From Cytobacillus oceanisediminis (GTDB lineage Bacteria; Bacillota; Bacilli; Bacillales; Cytobacillaceae): 64,000 nucleotides of DNA. Both the position numbers and the translations under genes were made by a program. The notes beneath the pieces were generated by a model. The model was given only the letters and a program-made list of their open reading frames with translations. It made no database searches and had not been told where the DNA came from. Below are positions 1 to 8,570 of the stretch, piece after piece; position 1 is the first letter of the stretch, and each line of letters opens with the position of its first letter. The stretch is taken from contig NZ_VLKI01000004.1 in NCBI RefSeq assembly GCF_007830235.1, forward strand, positions 1 through 64,000, read 5' to 3'.

Positions 1-347
1 CAAAAAGTTTTATGGTCAAAGTGAATGGGCGATCCACAATCAAGTGTTTATCGCATTAATCGTTTTTTGCCTACATGTACTCGTTCAACTTGAGACGAAA
101 AGCAAGCGAAAAACCTTACAAATTAGCCGTTATCTAAGAGCTACTTTATGGAAGCCGGCACATATTTGGCTTCGGAAAATCGAAGGAAAAGCCATTCCTT
201 AATAAACAAACTGTCGTCGTCACAAACGTCTAATTGTAAATTATTTTCCAAATGGATGGAGCCACCTTTAATTGGGTATTTACCTTTTTGGCTCTAAGCA
301 GGGTAAGTGTAAAAACTGAAAATTCCGTCAAAATTTATGCAACACTA
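1..347 (+). mobile_element. Right end of an IS4-type insertion sequence
   Basis: This combines the transposase tail (2-202) with its 3' flank. The right boundary is inferred: at about 347-350 the minus-strand aminotransferase reading frame stops matching its family (after GENIFIIKN) and runs into sequence reading TGTTGCATAAATTTTGACGG away from the gene, which looks like an IS terminal inverted repeat. The left end and the target duplication lie outside the window, so the exact boundary is uncertain. Confidence 0.5.
2..202 (+). CDS. IS4-family transposase, C-terminal end (gene begins outside window)
   Basis: The first 66 codons are open from the window edge to TAA at 200-202. The peptide contains QVFIALIVFCLHVLVQLETK and ends in LRKIEGKAIP, which resembles the C-terminal end of Bacillus IS4-type DDE transposases (recognised from memory, no search). 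Only the tail is in the window, so the catalytic residues cannot be seen. Downstream comes about 145 bp of non-coding DNA, then the presumed element end near 347, where a truncated aminotransferase starts. This suggests the element inserted into that gene. Confidence 0.65.
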   Translation, partial: KKFYGQSEWAIHNQVFIALIVFCLHVLVQLETKSKRKTLQISRYLRATLWKPAHIWLRKIEGKAIP

Positions 348-938
348 GTGGTTTTTTATAATAAAAATATTTTCACCTGGTCCCTCACTTACAAGCCCCC
401 TATCTGTTAAGAAAATGGCTTCATCAAAACCATTCAAAATGGCTTCCGTAGTAGCTAAACCGGAATTTAAATAGCCTCCTGTTGACTTTGCCTGAGGGGG
501 AATAATATTATTGCCCAAACGATTCCATGAGGAAACAGAAACCTTTAAAGCCGGCTTCGGTTGATATTCTAATTGGGTTCAATACATACTTACACGATTA
601 AATGGATCTGCCAAATCCGGTCCAATAATATTTGCCCCCTTAAAGCAAAGAGGGCGAATATAGACATCTTCCCGGAAGTTATTTTTTCTTAATAATTGAA
701 TTGTCCAAACGATTAATTGGCTTATAGAATACGGGATATGAATATGAAGAGAATGACCAGATTCATGGAATCGCTTAAAGTGTTCATAAATTCTGAAAAT
801 ATACAATTGGTTTTGTCTTTCATTCCAAAAAGCCCTAATTCCCTCGATGCATCCCAATCCATAATTTAATCCCTTATTTCTTATACTAACTGAAACCTTT
901 GATTCTTCTAATATTCTTCCCTGATCGAAGACATACAT
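348..938 (-). pseudogene. Branched-chain amino acid aminotransferase (class IV), broken by a nonsense codon and an IS
   Basis: The gene reads leftward from ATG at 938. The N-terminal 119 codons (MYVFDQGRILEESKVS...) match class IV PLP aminotransferases of IlvE type. An in-frame TGA at 579-581 stops it. Beyond the stop the same frame continues as good family sequence: AKSTGGYLNSGLATTEA, whose Lys should be the PLP-binding residue, then SEGPGENIFIIKN. Similarity ends at about 350, at the presumed IS end. The gene is therefore disabled twice, first by a point nonsense mutation (probably TGG to TGA) and then by loss or displacement of its 3' third. It is unlikely to be functional. Confidence 0.8.
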
Positions 939-1218
939 TTCATTTTTCTCCCATCAAATGTTATTACTTCATATTTATATCGAAAATCCGAAATTATTAC
1001 TTATACTATCGGGTAAAGAACCTGTCCCCGGAGAAAAAATGCATAGCAAAAGTGGGGAGTGATGCTTTTTATTGGGGAGAAAAAATAACCTTAGAACAAA
1101 AGGGAAACCGGCATTTCAGGAATCGTAAGTTAATTAGGATAGAGGGAGAGCCTCTTGACTTTTATTATCCTCAGGAATAGAAACAACAGATTATAGCGTA
1201 TAGAAAAAAGCTAGATAA
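939..1218. other. Gap with no supported gene
   Basis: About 280 bp between the broken aminotransferase and the DnaB fragment. It carries a short motif, GAACCTGTCCCCGG (about 1019-1032), which resembles one arm of the REP-like repeat found at 7759, 8462 and 13029. A 93-codon plus-strand frame spans 899-1180. It has no visible ribosome binding site and no family I recognise, so I do not call it. The region looks like debris between remnants. Confidence 0.4.
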
Positions 1219-1572
1219 ACTAGCGGCAGGCAGATAAAGAAAATAATTAATATGATCAGTGAAATCAGCAGGAAGCTGAAAACGATGGCAAGGGATTTGA
1301 ATGTAGCGGTCATTGCTCTTTCGCAGCTGAGCCGAGGTGTGGAATGCCGCCAGGATAAACGGCCGATGCTCTCAGATTTGCGGGAGAGCGGACAGATCGA
1401 GCAGGACGCGGATGTCATCGCATTTTTGTATCGGGATGATTATTATCATAAAGAATCTGAACAGCAGGATACGATTGAAATTATCCTCGCCAAACAGCGG
1501 AACGGCCCAATCGGAACGGTGCAGCTGGCTTTTAAGAAGGAAATTGGAAAGTTTGGGGATATGATTGGTTAA
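1219..1572 (+). pseudogene. DnaB-type replicative helicase, C-terminal fragment
   Basis: About 117 codons match only the end of the RecA-like C-terminal domain of DnaB helicase (called DnaC in Bacillus). Visible signatures are [26 protein letters not shown] and [17 protein letters not shown]. The N-terminal domain, linker and Walker A are absent, and an in-frame TAA sits at 1216-1218. The C-terminus ends KFGDMIG instead of the usual KF-nucleating tail. It is a gene fragment, possibly from a phage or plasmid helicase or from a duplication of the chromosomal gene, and should be inactive. Confidence 0.8.
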
Positions 1573-1668
1573 AGTGGAAACTTCTTGCACACCATTTACT
1601 TTTAGCAAAATATATTATAGAATAATGCTTTAATCCGACTAAAATGATAAGAAAAGGAGTGAATAAGA

Positions 1669-2934
1669 TTGGTTCAAGTTCATGTTAAAAGTAATCCGTC
1701 CAAGCAATGGATTTCTGCACCGACAACGGTTGTGACAAACTTAAATCCAGCACAGAAGCCTTTTGTTGCAGCTGGCGTTCTTGCGGCTATTATTTTGTTC
1801 ATTTCAATTATAAATGCAGCTAACATGACACAAGGGGTTCTCTTTATTATCGGAATTGCGCTGGGAATGACTCTGCTGCATGCCCGGTTTGGCTTCACAT
1901 CTGCGTTCAGGCGCTTTGCCAGTGTAGGAAACGGGCAAGGCCTCCAGGCACATATGCTCATGCTGGCAGTTGCGTCTACTCTATTTGCCATCATTTTAAG
2001 CACCGGCTTCAGTTTTACAGGAATGGAGCCTAAAGGATATGTTTCACCTGTTGGGGTGAGTGTTCTGGTTGGCTCGTTCATGTTTGGGATCGGAATGCAG
2101 CTGGGGAATGGCTGTGCATCCGGTACATTGTACTCTGTAGGCGGAGGCCAATCCTCCATGATCCTGACGCTTCTTGCCTTTATTGTGGGGTCCACTTTAG
2201 GTGCATACCATTTTTCATTCTGGATGGAAGAAACACCAGCATTGCCGCCCATTTCTTTAGCTACTTCTACAGGACTAGGGTATGGCGGAGCACTGGTTCT
2301 GCAGCTTGCGTTGTTCGCACTGATTTATTGGGTGACATTGCAAATTGCGAAGAAGAAAAACGCGCCAATGATGAAGGCATTGCCGACAACTACCGGCTGG
2401 AAAAAGATTTTGAGAGGCTCATGGCCATTGTTCGCGGCAGCCATTGTTCTAGCTGTATTGAACGCTTTAACATTAACCGTGCGCGGAACGCCATGGGGCA
2501 TCACTTCCGGTTTTGCGCTATGGGGCGGTAAGGCTTTAATGGCGATGGGAATTGATGTAACGTCCTGGGGATATTTTTCATCAGACGCTAATATGGCGGC
2601 ATTGAAAAATACAGTTCTGGCTGACTCTACAAGTGTCATGAACATCGGCATCATCCTTGGCGCCTTTATTTCAGCGGCAGTTCAAGGAAATTTCAAACCA
2701 GGTAAAATTAAGCCTGGCGTAGCAGGGGCTGCAATTGTCGGCGGCTTGCTTATGGGGTATGGCGCACGCCTTGCATTCGGCTGCAACATCGGTGCCTACT
2801 TCGGCGGAATTGCTTCCTTCAGCCTCCACGGCTGGGTGTGGGCAATCATGGCGATGCTTGGAACAGGGGTGGCATTATTTATTCGCCCGCTGTTTGGATT
2901 GAAAAACCCGAAATCAACGGATTCGGTTTGTTAA
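1669..2934 (+). CDS. YeeE/YedE (TsuA-like) sulfur-compound transporter
   Basis: A 421-residue integral membrane protein of the YeeE/YedE family (DUF395), known for uptake of thiosulfate or related sulfur species. The two characteristic Cys-containing pore motifs are visible: GNGCASGTLYSVGGG near residue 145 and GYGARLAFGCNIGAYFGG near residue 365, within two homologous halves of hydrophobic segments. The start is TTG at 1669, chosen because AAAAGGAGT lies 8 bases upstream. A strong terminator follows, so it is probably monocistronic. A decayed copy of its 3' 345 bp lies at 10026-10373. The substrate is inferred from the family only. Confidence 0.88.
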   Translation: MVQVHVKSNPSKQWISAPTTVVTNLNPAQKPFVAAGVLAAIILFISIINAANMTQGVLFIIGIALGMTLLHARFGFTSAFRRFASVGNGQGLQAHMLMLAVASTLFAIILSTGFSFTGMEPKGYVSPVGVSVLVGSFMFGIGMQLGNGCASGTLYSVGGGQSSMILTLLAFIVGSTLGAYHFSFWMEETPALPPISLATSTGLGYGGALVLQLALFALIYWVTLQIAKKKNAPMMKALPTTTGWKKILRGSWPLFAAAIVLAVLNALTLTVRGTPWGITSGFALWGGKALMAMGIDVTSWGYFSSDANMAALKNTVLADSTSVMNIGIILGAFISAAVQGNFKPGKIKPGVAGAAIVGGLLMGYGARLAFGCNIGAYFGGIASFSLHGWVWAIMAMLGTGVALFIRPLFGLKNPKSTDSVC

Positions 2935-2940
2935 TAGGAA

Positions 2941-2975
2941 GCCTGGCGCTCAGCAGTGAGTGCCAGGCTTTTTTT
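2941..2975 (+). terminator. Rho-independent terminator of the YeeE/YedE gene
   Basis: Inverted repeat GCCTGGCGCTCA / TGAGTGCCAGGC around loop GCAG, followed by seven T residues, beginning six bases after the stop codon. Confidence 0.92.
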
Positions 2976-3005
2976 GTTTTTTGGACTATTAGTGATTCTA
3001 ACTAA

Positions 3006-3467
3006 CAAAATCTGATTTACACAAGCAGCAATGCGACTGCCAAAGAAAAGCCTAGTCAGGCGGCGCAAATCGAGGGCTTAAAGTCTCAGTCAATTTATTC
3101 TTACGAAGAGGCTATTCATGAGACAGTCTATGTGGAGTCCACTCTTGATTCGGATGAAAACGGAAAAGCAGACAGAATTGCAGTGGATATCATTCGTCCG
3201 AAAGAAACAGAAGAAGGCCTCGAAGTACCAGTGATTATGGATGCCAGTCCTTACTATGAAAGCCTTGGAAGAGGAAATGAAAGTGAAGTGAAAGATCGGG
3301 AAAAAGATGGTATACACGAAAAGTTTCATCTATTTTATAATAATTATTTTGTTCCAAGGGGATATGCCATGGCACTGCCTGAAATGGTCGGAACGCGCGT
3401 TTCTTTAGTTTCTATTGTCTTCGTTGGTAATAATAATGATAGATGTGATCTACAAACTGCAAGTTAA
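3006..3467 (+). pseudogene. X-Pro dipeptidyl-peptidase (CocE/NonD, S15), N-terminal fragment
   Basis: The frame is open after TAA at 3003 and encodes family sequence such as ETVYVESTLDSDENGKADR, VPVIMDASPYYESLGR and VPRGYAMALPEMVGTR, typical of the front of the S15 alpha/beta-hydrolase domain. Similarity stops at about 3400, just before the GSxGC nucleophile region, and the last 22 codons to TAA at 3465-3467 look unrelated. There is no start codon with a ribosome binding site and no signal peptide. About 80% of the usual protein is missing, so it is a remnant. Confidence 0.8.
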
Positions 3468-3483
3468 TTTTAATCTTGCAGAA

Positions 3484-3529
3484 AAACATAGTAAAAAGGC
3501 CGTTCATTGACGGCCTTTTTACTATGTTT
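3484..3529. terminator. Long perfect hairpin, likely bidirectional terminator
   Basis: Arms AAACATAGTAAAAAGGCCG and CGGCCTTTTTACTATGTTT are exact complements around an 8-base loop. The A/T-rich outer part supplies U runs on both strands. It lies between the S15 fragment and the convergent alkA gene. Confidence 0.7.
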
Positions 3530-3585
3530 CTGCTGAGAATTGACGTTTATAGGTAATTCGGTGTTCAAATTCGGCCTGCTTTTGA

Positions 3586-3690
3586 TATATCGGTCACTTC
3601 TCACAGTATATCGGTCAGATTTTTATTTTATCGGTCACTTCTTACTGGATATCGGTCAAAATTTCAATATATCGGTCACTTTCCGTGGTA
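3586..3690. repeat. CGGTCA array with 20-21 bp period
   Basis: Five units of ATATCGGTCA begin (at CGGTCA) at 3591, 3612, 3632, 3653 and 3673, so the steps are 21, 20, 21 and 20 bp. The spacers are A/T-rich and differ from each other. The array lies between the convergent S15 remnant and alkA. The same motif recurs at 19817-19937 and 28319-28439. Confidence 0.85.
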
Positions 3691-3790
3691 TCAATATTTC
3701 AGCAATGGAACGGTGGAAATAGGAAGATTTTTTATTTTTGCATGATCTCTCTTTTCGATGATGCTCTGTCAAAAGATTTTTAGGTTTCCT

Positions 3791-4720
3791 TTAATACAGA
3801 ACTCTCCACAAATAAAAAGTGGCATAGGACTCCCAATTCTTCCATGCACCCGAATATTTCAAAATTTCCTCTTTGGTCGGTTTTTTTTCAGAGCCGAGGA
3901 TCAGTTTGATCGAATTATGAAGGCCGACATCATCGATCGGAAAAGCGGAAGGGAAGCGCAGGCACCGCATGAGGACATAATGGGCTGTCCATGGGCCGAT
4001 GCCGCGTATTCTGGTCAATCTTTTCTCTGCAGACTTCACATCTCCCTCATTCAGCAAGTCCTCTTTCGAAAGCTCGCCATTTGCAATCAAGCGGGCTACA
4101 TCAATGAGATATTCGCATTTTTTGACGGTCATTTTTAAGTCTGCAAGATCTTCAACCATTAGCCCGGCAATCGTTTCAGCTGCGGGGAAAAGCCAATATT
4201 TTGTCCCGTCATATTCCAGGTAATCCCCATATTTTTCTACGAGCCGCCGTTTTAGCGTATACGCATATGTAAGATTAATCTGCTGCCCGAGGATTCCCCA
4301 GGCAAGGGCTTCGAATAAGTCGGGGATTCCCAGAATTCTGAGCCCGAAAAATTGATTTGCAAGTTTATGCAATAATAGATCTGTTCTCGCCATCTCATAG
4401 AAGGGGATCAGACTGGTTCCCAGGTCGAACCAATCATGAATATATGCCGCTATCGACGCCTTTGCTTGATATGTGACAGGTTCGTGATCGCCTAAAAATT
4501 GGACGTAGAGGAGCTTATCTGACACAGCACTTATTTCAAGCAGCGGCTTTTCATTCTTGATGGAAAGAGCACGTCTAATTTTCTGATGAGAAATCTCATA
4601 TAGACATTCATTTGCTGATCTTGACAAGTATCGAAGATTTTCTAAAAAGCTGAATTCATCCGGGGTGAAAATGATCAGCCCATTTTCATCCTCTTTCCAT
4701 TTAATAGTGTGAGTGCTCAT
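3791..4720 (-). CDS. alkA: DNA-3-methyladenine glycosylase (AlkA family)
   Basis: A 309-residue base-excision glycosylase of the HhH-GPD superfamily that removes alkylated purines. The helix-hairpin-helix is seen as LTRIRGIGPWTAHYVLMR (about residues 230-250), followed by FPIDDVGL, where the catalytic Asp lies. GILGQQI upstream is also typical of AlkA. The start is ATG at 4720 with GGAGGG upstream on the minus strand. It is divergent from adaA-ogt across about 135 bp, the same grouping as the Bacillus subtilis Ada regulon. Coordinated induction by AdaA is therefore likely (inference). Confidence 0.92.
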   Translation of the reverse strand: MSTHTIKWKEDENGLIIFTPDEFSFLENLRYLSRSANECLYEISHQKIRRALSIKNEKPLLEISAVSDKLLYVQFLGDHEPVTYQAKASIAAYIHDWFDLGTSLIPFYEMARTDLLLHKLANQFFGLRILGIPDLFEALAWGILGQQINLTYAYTLKRRLVEKYGDYLEYDGTKYWLFPAAETIAGLMVEDLADLKMTVKKCEYLIDVARLIANGELSKEDLLNEGDVKSAEKRLTRIRGIGPWTAHYVLMRCLRFPSAFPIDDVGLHNSIKLILGSEKKPTKEEILKYSGAWKNWESYATFYLWRVLY

Positions 4721-4855
4721 TTTTATCCCTCCTGTATGACGGTTACTTTTCTTTATTGTAAATCTTCAGGATTACGTTATCTTGCGTTTATATTTAGGAA
4801 ATCGCAGATGATAAATGTTTTTGTGTATACTGTGAAGCAGAGGTGAGTGAGTGCA

Positions 4856-5440
4856 ATGGCTAAAGAACATGCAGTGATTCCTGAAAAGTATTGGAAAGCA
4901 ATAAAGGATTGCGACAAGACCTATGATGATATCTTTCTTTATGGCGTTAAAACGACAGGGATATTCTGCAGGCCATCCTGCAGATCGAGAATCCCGAATA
5001 TCGAAAATGTAACTATTTTTCATCATGCTGCTCAAGCACTGGCGGAAAATTTCAGGCCATGCAAGCGCTGCAAACCGGAAGGCCTCAGCTTGCCTGCAGA
5101 AGAATGGATTAAACAAATAAAAGAGTGGATCGATCTGCATTATAGCCAGCCCATTACATTACATCTATTGGGGGACATTTTTCATGGAAGTCCATTCCAT
5201 ATACAGCGAATATTTAAACGGGTCACGGGGAAGTCACCCACAGAATATATTCAGGATATCCGGCTGGAAAAAGCAATCCATATGCTGGAGACTACGGAGC
5301 AATCGATAGCTGATGTTGGTGCATCAGCAGGATTCCCCAGCACCCCTTATTTTATCTCATTGTATAAAAAGAAGCTTGGAACAACACCTGCAGCTTACCG
5401 GAAAAAAACAAGGGAGGATCGGAAGAATGAAAAGGATTGA
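4856..5440 (+). CDS. adaA: AdaA: methylphosphotriester-DNA alkyltransferase and transcriptional activator
   Basis: 194 residues from ATG 4856. GTG at 4847 is possible, but AGAGGTGA sits better for 4856. The N-terminal zinc/methyl-acceptor domain has the four cysteines of Ada (about C38, C42, C69 and C72, in FCRPSC and RPCKRC). The C-terminal half is an AraC-type double helix-turn-helix. The family transfers methyl from DNA phosphotriesters to a Cys and then activates alkylation-repair genes. It overlaps ogt by 14 bp, so the two are translationally coupled. Confidence 0.93.
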   Translation: MAKEHAVIPEKYWKAIKDCDKTYDDIFLYGVKTTGIFCRPSCRSRIPNIENVTIFHHAAQALAENFRPCKRCKPEGLSLPAEEWIKQIKEWIDLHYSQPITLHLLGDIFHGSPFHIQRIFKRVTGKSPTEYIQDIRLEKAIHMLETTEQSIADVGASAGFPSTPYFISLYKKKLGTTPAAYRKKTREDRKNEKD

Positions 5441-5945
5441 ATGGGCGAATATGCGGGAAGGCAAGTGGAGCCTATATCTGGCGAAAACAGAGAAGGGTCT
5501 TTGCTATATAGGCTCTGACCCAACTTTTGAGGACTTTGAAAGCTCCCTGAAAAAATACTTGCCATCTGCAGTGCTTGTGGAAAATAAAGGATCACTGCAG
5601 CCATATATGATGGAATTACAAGAGTATTTATTGGGGAACAGACAAGTTTTTTCAATGGCCCTGGATATTATAGGCACTCCATTTCAAGAGGAAGTTTGGA
5701 CGGCGTTATCGCAGATCCCTTATGGGAAAACAGCCGCCTATTCGTACATCGCCGAGCTAATAAAAAGGCCGCTGGCGGTCCGGGCTACAGGGAAAGCAAT
5801 CGGTGCAAATCCGCTATTAATAGCTATTCCATGCCATCGAGTCATCGGCAAAAATGGTGCTGTGACCGGTTATCGCGGGGGCATTGAAATGAAACAGTTT
5901 CTGCTTGAATTGGAGCTGCTACCCAATAAAGAATTCAATATTTAA
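5427..5945 (+). CDS. Methylated-DNA--[protein]-cysteine S-methyltransferase (AdaB/Ogt type)
   Basis: 172 residues from ATG 5427, chosen because GGGAGG lies 9 bases upstream; the open frame itself extends further back, into adaA. It repairs O6-alkylguanine by suicidal transfer to the Cys of the PCHRV motif, visible as IAIPCHRVIGKNG. The PFQEEVWTALSQIPYGKTAAY segment start and the arginine-finger region are also present. It is the second gene of the adaA operon. Function is secure; whether to name it adaB or ogt is a matter of convention. Confidence 0.93.
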   Translation: MKRIEWANMREGKWSLYLAKTEKGLCYIGSDPTFEDFESSLKKYLPSAVLVENKGSLQPYMMELQEYLLGNRQVFSMALDIIGTPFQEEVWTALSQIPYGKTAAYSYIAELIKRPLAVRATGKAIGANPLLIAIPCHRVIGKNGAVTGYRGGIEMKQFLLELELLPNKEFNI

Positions 5946-6032
5946 ATCAAATCAATTCGATTCATGCTCCTTCTTTATTCCCTCATTGTTTAGAATTATA
6001 ATATACATAAAGTATGACCTTGGGGGAGTAAA

Positions 6033-6734
6033 ATGGACAGTGTCAATCATGTAACATGCGAGAAAAGATCCTATTCCCGAGAGTTTCATTCTCACCAGCA
6101 TGAGTTTGGTCAATTTCTTTTTCCATTACAGGGCTCCCTGGATATACAAACGAAGTGGCAAGAGATCAATCTTGACTCCGATTATTGTTTTTATCTTCCT
6201 CCAAGGTTTGATCATAACTACCGATCCATGGACAGGAATGAATTTTTAATCTTAGATATCCCAACTCAATATTTACCAGAAAATACAAGCAGTATGTATA
6301 TTCGGCTGGATAAACAATGGGCTTCTATCCGTTATTTGCTGCTGGAAGAGGCGAAGAGTCAGGAGAACACATCCTCCTTAGCAGATTTGACCAGATATGT
6401 GACCAGTAAACTTCAAATCTCTAAGCCCCCTTCTATTGACTATATTCATAAACATTTTAAGGAGTCAATCAGATTAGAAACTTTAGCAAAAATAGAACAT
6501 TACCACCCAGCATATTATTCAGCATGGTTTAAGAAAAAAACCGGGAAAAGCCCAAAAGTATATATATCTGAACATCGTTTGAAAGAGGCTAAATATCTAT
6601 TAATTTCTACAATATGGTCCATGTCGAGGATTAGTGAGGAATTAGGTTTTGAGAATTCTTCTTCATTTACACGGTGGTTTGTTAGCTGTGAGGGAATATC
6701 TCCACAAAAATACAGAATTCTTAATAATAGATAA
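6033..6734 (+). CDS. AraC-family transcriptional regulator with cupin sensor
   Basis: 233 residues. The N-terminal 90 residues fit a cupin sensor (HSHQHEFGQFLFPLQGSLDI, DYCFYLPPRFDHNYR). The C-terminal 100 residues are an AraC double helix-turn-helix, with GKSPKVYISEHRLKEAKYLL and a second helix-turn-helix around RISEELGFENSSSFTRWF. GGGGGAG precedes ATG 6033. It lies upstream of and in the same direction as the EamA exporter gene, which it may control (inference from position only). The effector is unknown. Confidence 0.85.
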   Translation: MDSVNHVTCEKRSYSREFHSHQHEFGQFLFPLQGSLDIQTKWQEINLDSDYCFYLPPRFDHNYRSMDRNEFLILDIPTQYLPENTSSMYIRLDKQWASIRYLLLEEAKSQENTSSLADLTRYVTSKLQISKPPSIDYIHKHFKESIRLETLAKIEHYHPAYYSAWFKKKTGKSPKVYISEHRLKEAKYLLISTIWSMSRISEELGFENSSSFTRWFVSCEGISPQKYRILNNR

Positions 6735-6826
6735 AAGGGATATTAAACCTGGTAAAGAAAATTTTTAAGGAATTTTCTATTATTAGGTTAATGATTCTTT
6801 TTATCTTTTTTATTGAGGTGAGAAAA

Positions 6827-7723
6827 TTGAAGGACAAATGGGCTCCTTTTTTCATATTACTTGCAGCAGTACTTTGGGGGACAACAGGTACATCTCAGGC
6901 ACTTGCGCCGGAAGAAGCACACCCGATTGCCATTGGTGCTGCTCGCTTAGCAGCAGGTGGACTATTTTTATTATGTATTGTTCTCCTATCAGGAAAATTA
7001 AACTATAAAAATTGGCCAATCAAGACAACGATATTGGCTTCTGTATGTATGGCACTGTATCAACCATTATTTTTCACTGCAGTTACCATTACAGGGGTGG
7101 CTATTGGGACCGTGACAGCAATTGGCAGTGCACCTATTTTATCAGGTTTCCTTGAATGGATTTACTTAAAAAAACGTCCTGGTACCATGTGGTGGTGTTC
7201 TACTTTACTATCCATTTTAGGTTGTCTAATGCTGTTTGTGAATAAAGAATCAGTTTATATAGACCCTGTTGGCATATTAATGGCTTTGGGGGCTGGTTTA
7301 TCATTCGCAGGCTATACGCTTGTAAGCAGAGATTTGGTTGAAAGATATTCATCTTTATCAGTAGTTGCCGTTGTGTTCACGCTTAGTGCTATCTGGTTAT
7401 CACCATTTTTATTTGTTTTTGATATGTCTTGGATCACGAGTGTTCGAGGTGTGAGTGTAAGCCTTCACCTTGGGATCATGGCCACTGGGATAGCCTATTT
7501 CCTTTTTGCTAAAGGGCTTGTCCATGTTTCTTCATCAACGGCAGTTACCCTTGCACTAGCAGAGCCGTTAACAGCAGCATTATTAGGCGTTTTCCTATTA
7601 GGAGAATCCTTAAACATAACTTCCTGGTTAGGGATTTTCCTCCTCTTGCTTGGAATAGGCGTATTAATAGGGTCCCCCAAAAGCTCTGGCAGCGAAAAGG
7701 AACTTGGGATGGTTCAGAAATAA
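6827..7723 (+). CDS. EamA/DMT-family drug/metabolite transporter
   Basis: 298 residues with about ten hydrophobic segments in two EamA repeats, beginning KDKWAPFFILLAAVLWGTTG and including the second-repeat signature GILMALGAGLSFAGYTLVSR. I chose TTG 6827 because GAGGTGAG ends six bases upstream; an upstream ATG at 6791 lacks a ribosome binding site. The family exports metabolites or amino acids. The substrate is unknown. It ends just before a REP-like repeat. Confidence 0.85.
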   Translation: MKDKWAPFFILLAAVLWGTTGTSQALAPEEAHPIAIGAARLAAGGLFLLCIVLLSGKLNYKNWPIKTTILASVCMALYQPLFFTAVTITGVAIGTVTAIGSAPILSGFLEWIYLKKRPGTMWWCSTLLSILGCLMLFVNKESVYIDPVGILMALGAGLSFAGYTLVSRDLVERYSSLSVVAVVFTLSAIWLSPFLFVFDMSWITSVRGVSVSLHLGIMATGIAYFLFAKGLVHVSSSTAVTLALAEPLTAALLGVFLLGESLNITSWLGIFLLLLGIGVLIGSPKSSGSEKELGMVQK

Positions 7724-7758
7724 TTGACATTACAATTTGATATAAAGGTGGTAAATCG

Positions 7759-7830
7759 AGGGACAAGGGGACAGGTTCACTGTCCCAGTAAAGATTATTA
7801 CCTGAAACAGAGGGACAAGGGACCTGTCCC
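7759..7830. repeat. REP-like double hairpin, copy 1
   Basis: About 72 bp with two imperfect palindromes: GGGGACAGGTTCACTGTCCC, and GGGACAAGGGACCTGTCCC about 30 bp later, joined by an A/T-rich linker. Near-identical copies lie at 8462 and 13029. This is the architecture of paired REP sequences. Confidence 0.85.
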
Positions 7831-7961
7831 TTAAGTTAATTAGAGATTAATCGATAACTAGCTTTTCAGGGGTATACATGCTATTTTGTAAATATATAGT
7901 AGATCTTTCTTTTATATGAGGAAAGGTCTGTTTTTTATATATTCTAAAAAAAGGATGTGTA

Positions 7962-8036
7962 ATGAAAATGACAGTAGAATTAAAGTTTTGCAAGGTGTTT
8001 GATCCTAGCAGGGAGGTTATCTACTATGAACCATAG
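7962..8036 (+). CDS. Possible 24-residue leader peptide before the Gre-like gene
   Basis: ATG 7962 follows AAAGGATGTG at good spacing and opens 24 codons (MKMTVELKFCKVF...) that end in TAG at 8034-8036, eleven bases inside the downstream gene. The overlap would allow translational coupling. No family is recognised. It may equally be a chance frame or a degraded gene start. Confidence 0.3.
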   Translation: MKMTVELKFCKVFDPSREVIYYEP

Positions 8037-8493
8037 TCTTGAGGCTCCCATTGAAAAAGAGTTTTTGATTAAACAGCTAACCTTTATTGACGAAAACTAT
8101 CAAGAGTTGAATAGCCTTTATCTATCTTCAACTCCGCTAAAGGAACGGATAAAGGATTTCCTTAGTATTTATGTAAGAGAAGTAGAGCAATATATTACAC
8201 TGTATAGTCGAGTTTCTTCAGACCAGCCTTTACGGAAAGTGTTTATTGGAACAAAGGTAACATTATTATTTGAAGGGGAGAATGATAGAGAGGATTATCA
8301 TATCTGTCTGCCAGAACATTCAGACCCTGATAATGGCTGTATTTCATTCTTGTCCCCGGTCGGCAGGCAGCTTTTGTTAAAAAATCTAGGTGAACAAACT
8401 TCACTGATCATACCAAGTGGCCAGCTCGATGTTGTAATAGAAAATATATCTTATTCAGGCCGGGACAAGGCGACAGGTTCACTGTCCCAGTAA
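8026..8493 (+). CDS. GreA/GreB-family elongation-factor-like protein with a repeat-derived C-terminus
   Basis: 155 residues from ATG 8026, with GGGAGG upstream. The N-terminal half is helical. The C-terminal half fits the FKBP-like domain of GreA/GreB/Rnk, which binds RNA polymerase (ISFLSPVGRQLLLKNLGE, SGQLDVVIENI). The last residues, GRDKATGSLSQ, and the stop codon are encoded by the REP-like repeat that starts at 8462, so the native C-terminus was replaced by the repeat. The domain core appears complete, so function may survive. It is not the housekeeping greA. Confidence 0.7.
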   Translation: MNHSLEAPIEKEFLIKQLTFIDENYQELNSLYLSSTPLKERIKDFLSIYVREVEQYITLYSRVSSDQPLRKVFIGTKVTLLFEGENDREDYHICLPEHSDPDNGCISFLSPVGRQLLLKNLGEQTSLIIPSGQLDVVIENISYSGRDKATGSLSQ

Positions 8494-8535
8494 AGAATAT
8501 TGCCTGGAACAAGAGGGACAAGGGACCTGTCCTTC
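8462..8535. repeat. REP-like double hairpin, copy 2, overlapping a gene end
   Basis: Same two-palindrome layout as 7759-7830: GGGACAAGGCGACAGGTTC...CTGTCCC, then GGGACAAGGGACCTGTCC. It provides the stop codon of the Gre-like gene in frame. Confidence 0.85.
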
Positions 8536-8570
8536 TGTCCCCAGGGTGAAATTGACGATAACTTAAGAAA

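Noticed and set aside
579-581. Selenocysteine reading of the in-frame TGA
   Set aside because: Class IV aminotransferases have no selenoprotein members known to me, the residue is not catalytic, and the gene is also cut by an IS.
899-1180. 93-codon plus-strand frame
   Set aside because: Starts inside the opposite-strand aminotransferase gene, with no ribosome binding site and no recognised domain.
3540-3722. 60-codon frame
   Set aside because: Spans the CGGTCA array; no start signal and no family.
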